The position numbers and the translations under genes were made by a program. 33,151 bases of DNA from an uncultured Gammaproteobacteria bacterium. GTDB lineage: Bacteria; Pseudomonadota; Gammaproteobacteria; Poriferisulfidales; GCA-002705445. Shown here one piece after another: positions 28,880 to 33,151 of this stretch. The DNA lies in contig CAJXAV010000014.1 of the NCBI GenBank assembly GCA_913050095.1, positions 1-33,151 of the forward strand, in the 5' to 3' direction. The notes under the pieces were generated by a model that had not been told where the DNA came from, made no database searches, and was given only the letters and a program-made list of their open reading frames with translations. The number at the start of each line of letters is the position of its first letter. Position 1 is the stretch's first letter.

Positions 28880-31690
28880 ATGCAGAATATAGTAATTAAG
28901 GGCGCTAGAAGCCATAATTTAAAAAATATAGACATAGTCATACCAAGAGACAAATTGGTTGTGATAACTGGGCTATCAGGGTCAGGCAAATCAACACTAG
29001 CTTTTGATACTATATTTGCAGAGGGTCAGAGAAGGTATGTTGAGTCATTATCAGCGTATGCAAGACAGTTTTTAACTAGAATGGAAAGACCAGATGTTGA
29101 CCATATAGAAGGTCTTTCTCCAGCAATATCAATAGAGCAAAAAACAACATCACATAATCCGAGATCAACGGTTGGTACAATTACAGAGATTCATGATTAT
29201 TTAAGACTATTATTTGCAAGAGCAGGGACACCAATATGTCCTAAACACAAAGAAAGCTTAGAGGGAAAGTCAGCATCTGAAATAGTAGAAGAACTATACA
29301 GCAGTTATAGCAATGATGAGCCAATAATAATATTGACACCAATAGTAAAAAATAGAAAAGGAGAGCATAAAAATATTATTGAAGATGTAAAGATGAAAGG
29401 TTTTGTAAGATTAAGAATAAATAACACAATTTATAATATAAACGAAATTCCAACAATTGACCCAAAAAAAAATAATACAATTGAATTAGTGGTAGATAGA
29501 TTAAAAATTAATAAAGATTCGAAAATAAGAATCACAGAGTCTATTGAAACAGCATTAAACTATAAAAATGATTTGGTAACAATCTATTCTGTAGATAAAG
29601 ATAAGAATGAAAGTTACTCTTCCAAATTTGCATGTCCACAATGTGGTTATAGCATAAACGAATTAGAACCAAGATTATTTTCTTTCAACAGTCCAGTTGG
29701 TGCATGTAGTGAATGTGATGGCCTAGGAGTTAATCAATTTTTTGACGATAATAAAATTGTTAATAAGGAATTGAGTTTATCAAATGGGGCTATTAAAGGA
29801 TGGGACAAGAGAAATGAATTCTACTATCAAATAATTAAATCTCTTTCAAATCATTATAAATTTGATACAGAGAAACCCTTCTCCTCCCTTTCAAAAAAAA
29901 TTCAGAATATGATTTTGTATGGAACTGAAAATGAAGAGATAAAATTTACGTATTATAATAATTCTGGAAAAAAAATTTATAAATCTCAAGTTTTTGAAGG
30001 TGTAATTAATAATTTCGAAAGAAGATATAATAATACAGAATCAAATTTTGTTAGAGATGAATTAAATAAATATTTGTCAAAGCAAACTTGTGGAAACTGT
30101 AACGGTACAAGGCTGTCTGAAGATGCTAGAAACGTTCTGATCGATAAGTTTAATATTTCAGATATTTCAATAATGCCAATTGAAGAATGTTTAATTTTCT
30201 TTAAAAAACTAACTTTATCTGGAAAAAGAAAAAAAATAGCTGACAAACTAATATCTGAAATCTCTTCTAGATTAGGTTTTTTGAATAATGTTGGGTTGAA
30301 TTATCTTAGTCTAGATAGAAGTGCTGAAACCTTGTCTGGTGGTGAAAATCAAAGGATAAGGCTAGCAAGTCAAATCGGTGCCGGACTTGTTGGTGTTACA
30401 TATATTTTAGATGAGCCATCTATAGGACTTCATCAGCGCGACAACGATAAACTTATAGATACATTGTACAACCTAAGAGATTTAGGTAATACCGTAATTG
30501 TTGTAGAACATGATGAATGTACAATACGTGCAGCTGATTATGTTATTGATATAGGACCTGGTGCTGGTTCTAATGGCGGAGAAATTATTGCTAGCGGCAC
30601 ACCAAAAAATATTGAAAAAAATAAAAACTCTCTTACAGGAATGTACATTTCTGGGAAAAAAATAATTGAAGTCCCTGTGAATCGAGTTCCTCCCACAAAT
30701 AAAAAAATAATTATATCTGGCGCCTCCTCAAATAATCTTAAAGATCTTGATACAAGTATACCTATTGGATTAATTACATGCGTTACCGGGGTCTCTGGCT
30801 CTGGAAAATCTACATTAATAAACGAAACCTTATATAAGTTTTTAAGTAACAAAATAAATAAAAATAGTAATGCATTTGGAAATGTAAAAAATATTAATGG
30901 ATGGGAAGACCTTGATAAAATTATAGAAATTAATCAAAGTCCTATTGGTAGAACACCAAGATCTAACCCTGCAACATATACTGGATTATTTACACTTATA
31001 AGAGATTTATTTTCAGCTACGCAAGAATCTAGGTCAAGGGGATATAATCCTGGAAGGTTTAGTTTTAACGTAAAAGGTGGAAGATGTGAGTCTTGCCATG
31101 GAGATGGGGTGATTAAAGTTGAAATGCATTTTTTACCTGATATTTATGTGCAATGCGATATCTGCAAAGGTAAAAGATATAATAATTCAACACTTGAGAT
31201 ATTGTATAAGAATAAAAATATTGCTGAAGTTTTAGATATGACAGTTGAAGAAGCATTCATATTCTTTGACAGTGTGCCTACAATAAAAAGAAAGCTTAAA
31301 ACACTTGTGGATGTAGGCTTGTCATATATAACAGTTGGTCAAAATGCTACAACTTTGTCAGGTGGTGAAGCACAAAGAGTAAAACTTGCAAAAGAATTAT
31401 CTAAAAAAGACACTGGTAAAACTATATATATATTTGATGAACCAACAACAGGATTGCATTTCCATGATATAAGCCAGCTGTTAAAAATTATCTATAAGCT
31501 TAGAGACAAGGGCAATACTATTGTAATTATTGAACATAATTTAGATGTGATTAAAACTTCAGATTGGATAATTGATATGGGTCCAGAAGGTGGCTCCAAG
31601 GGTGGGACTGTTATTGATGAAGGGACACCTGAAAAAATTGCCAAAAACAAGAAGTCTTTTACAGGAAAATATTTAAAAGATATATTATGA
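28880..31690 (+). CDS. uvrA: Excinuclease ABC subunit A
   Basis: 936 aa with [61 protein letters not shown], two zinc-finger Cys sets, two ABC signatures ([24 protein letters not shown]). Divergent from ssb. Confidence 0.99.
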   Translation: MQNIVIKGARSHNLKNIDIVIPRDKLVVITGLSGSGKSTLAFDTIFAEGQRRYVESLSAYARQFLTRMERPDVDHIEGLSPAISIEQKTTSHNPRSTVGTITEIHDYLRLLFARAGTPICPKHKESLEGKSASEIVEELYSSYSNDEPIIILTPIVKNRKGEHKNIIEDVKMKGFVRLRINNTIYNINEIPTIDPKKNNTIELVVDRLKINKDSKIRITESIETALNYKNDLVTIYSVDKDKNESYSSKFACPQCGYSINELEPRLFSFNSPVGACSECDGLGVNQFFDDNKIVNKELSLSNGAIKGWDKRNEFYYQIIKSLSNHYKFDTEKPFSSLSKKIQNMILYGTENEEIKFTYYNNSGKKIYKSQVFEGVINNFERRYNNTESNFVRDELNKYLSKQTCGNCNGTRLSEDARNVLIDKFNISDISIMPIEECLIFFKKLTLSGKRKKIADKLISEISSRLGFLNNVGLNYLSLDRSAETLSGGENQRIRLASQIGAGLVGVTYILDEPSIGLHQRDNDKLIDTLYNLRDLGNTVIVVEHDECTIRAADYVIDIGPGAGSNGGEIIASGTPKNIEKNKNSLTGMYISGKKIIEVPVNRVPPTNKKIIISGASSNNLKDLDTSIPIGLITCVTGVSGSGKSTLINETLYKFLSNKINKNSNAFGNVKNINGWEDLDKIIEINQSPIGRTPRSNPATYTGLFTLIRDLFSATQESRSRGYNPGRFSFNVKGGRCESCHGDGVIKVEMHFLPDIYVQCDICKGKRYNNSTLEILYKNKNIAEVLDMTVEEAFIFFDSVPTIKRKLKTLVDVGLSYITVGQNATTLSGGEAQRVKLAKELSKKDTGKTIYIFDEPTTGLHFHDISQLLKIIYKLRDKGNTIVIIEHNLDVIKTSDWIIDMGPEGGSKGGTVIDEGTPEKIAKNKKSFTGKYLKDIL

Positions 31691-32077
31691 TTCTTCTTTG
31701 GATTCTTCTGTAACTTCTTCTTTTTTATCTACTAGTTGAACAATTGCCATTGGGGCCTTATCACCTGCTCTATAACCACATTTTAAAACTCTTGTATAAC
31801 CACCAGGTCTTTGCTTGAACCGTGGCCCAAGTTCTTCAAACAATTTTAAAACCGCTTCTTTTGATCTTATTCTTGAAAAAACAATTCTTCTTTTCGCAAC
31901 TGTATCATTTTTAGATATAGTAATTAGTCTCTCAACAAAGCCTCTTAGTTCTTTTGCTTTAGGTAATGTTGTTTTAATTTCTTCATGTTCTATAAGCGAG
32001 GCCATCATATTTTTAAACATTGCTGCTCTATGTGATGACGTTCTATTTAATTTTCTTCCAGAATACTTATGTCTCAC
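31685..32077 (-). CDS. rplQ: 50S ribosomal protein L17
   Basis: 130 aa beginning [45 protein letters not shown], with [27 protein letters not shown]. Acidic C-terminal tail. Confidence 0.99.
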   Translation of the reverse strand: MRHKYSGRKLNRTSSHRAAMFKNMMASLIEHEEIKTTLPKAKELRGFVERLITISKNDTVAKRRIVFSRIRSKEAVLKLFEELGPRFKQRPGGYTRVLKCGYRAGDKAPMAIVQLVDKKEEVTEESKEES

Positions 32078-32086
32078 TTTGTTCTC

Positions 32087-33088
32087 CTAAAACTTTTTTG
32101 CTTGATTATCTTGATCTTGTAAGTTGCTTGGAGGCCAATTATCAAGTTTCATTCCTAACGACAGACCATATGTACCAAGTATATCTTTTATTTCCGTTAG
32201 TGATTTTTTCCCAAGATTTGGAGTTTTTAATAGTTCATTTTCACTTCTTTGTATTAAATCACCAATATAATATACATTTTCAGCTTTTAAGCAATTTGCA
32301 GATCTTACTGTGAGCTCTAGGTCATCTACTGGTCTTAATAAATTTGGATCAATTTCCGCCTCTACTGGTTTTTGTTCTGTTTCTTCAATTGCTTTTAAAT
32401 CTACGAATACTGAAACTTGATCATGAAGTATTGTTGCAGCTTCTCTTATGCAAGCTTCTGGATCAATTGTGCCATCAGTTTCTAATTCGATAATTAACTT
32501 ATCTAAATCTGTTCTTTGTTCTACTCTTGCAGAATCAACTTTGTACGATACTTTTTTAATTGGGCTAAAACTCGCGTCTATTAATAATGAACCTAAAATT
32601 CTATTTGAATCATCTTTTCTTTGATTTGCGGACGAATACCCTATACCTTCATTAACTTCTATTTGCATGCTCAGTGATGAACCTTTTGTTGTAATATTTG
32701 CAATTACATGGTCTGGGTTTACAACTTCAATATCTCCTGTTAGTTCTATATCTCCAGCTGTAACTTGTCCAACTTCATTTTTAGATAATTTTAATGATGC
32801 ATTACTGCTACCATTCATTTTAAATGCAACGTCTTTAAGGTTAAGCATTATATCAATAACATCTTCTTGTATTCCCTCTATTGTGCTGTATTCGTGCTGC
32901 ACGCCTTCAATAGACAACTCAGTCACGGATGAGCCTACAATAGACGAAAGCATAATTCTTCTTAAGGCGCTTCCCAGTGTATGACCAAAACCCCTTTCAA
33001 GAGGCTCTAGTGTTACTCTGGTATTATTTAACGATACATTTTCTATATTAACTATTCTTGGTTTTAATAAATTATTAAAATTTGACAC
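32087..33088 (-). CDS. rpoA: DNA-directed RNA polymerase subunit alpha (GTG start)
   Basis: 333 aa with [61 protein letters not shown], alpha-[21 protein letters not shown]. The start codon reads GTG on the minus strand, with an upstream GAGG. Confidence 0.99.
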   Translation of the reverse strand: MSNFNNLLKPRIVNIENVSLNNTRVTLEPLERGFGHTLGSALRRIMLSSIVGSSVTELSIEGVQHEYSTIEGIQEDVIDIMLNLKDVAFKMNGSSNASLKLSKNEVGQVTAGDIELTGDIEVVNPDHVIANITTKGSSLSMQIEVNEGIGYSSANQRKDDSNRILGSLLIDASFSPIKKVSYKVDSARVEQRTDLDKLIIELETDGTIDPEACIREAATILHDQVSVFVDLKAIEETEQKPVEAEIDPNLLRPVDDLELTVRSANCLKAENVYYIGDLIQRSENELLKTPNLGKKSLTEIKDILGTYGLSLGMKLDNWPPSNLQDQDNQAKKF

Positions 33089-33103
33089 AATAAAATACCT
33101 CTT

Positions 33104-33151
33104 TTATTTAGAATATAATTCAACTACTAATGATTCATTTATATCTGAAGG
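33104..33151 (-). CDS. rpsD: 30S ribosomal protein S4, C-terminal fragment truncated by the window edge
   Basis: The minus strand reads PSDINESLVVELYSK*, the conserved S4 C-terminus, directly upstream of rpoA as in the alpha operon. Confidence 0.93.
   Translation of the reverse strand, partial: PSDINESLVVELYSK

Noticed and set aside
1-33151. CRISPR arrays, insertion sequences, prophage, toxin-antitoxin or restriction-defence systems
   Set aside because: I saw no regularly spaced repeats, transposase or integrase ORFs, terminal inverted repeats, or defence-type proteins.

Overview
The window is gene-dense, visibly AT-rich, chromosomal gammaproteobacterial-type DNA with a streamlined layout: many overlapping or nearly overlapping genes and very short intergenic spacers. 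Most genes are recognisable housekeeping loci. In order they are: tRNA-Ser(GCU) (partial), csrA, lysC, alaS, recX, recA, pncC/cinA-C; a NorD/CbbO-type VWA protein, a lipoprotein, wrbA, a DUF2069 gene, hda, a CDP-alcohol phosphatidyltransferase, purM, purN, a DUF3108 gene; a nitrilase-family gene, yhdP, rlmH, rsfS, nadD; lnt, corC, ybeY, phoH, miaB, a WecA/WbpL-type glycosyltransferase, ssb, uvrA, rplQ, rpoA and rpsD (partial). The main accessory signal is a tight three-gene cassette at 19579-22247: a DUF6513/dihydropteroate-synthase-like gene, a DUF447 gene and an MfnB-like (DUF556) gene. These families are tied to tetrahydromethanopterin/methanofuran C1 cofactor biosynthesis. The cassette lies on the strand opposite to its neighbours, exactly between nadD and lnt, where leuS-lptE-holA is commonly found in related genomes. 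The second accessory signal is an orphan NorD/CbbO-like VWA activator with no MoxR-type AAA+ partner in the window. I found no CRISPR array, transposon, prophage or clearly undescribed multi-gene system.
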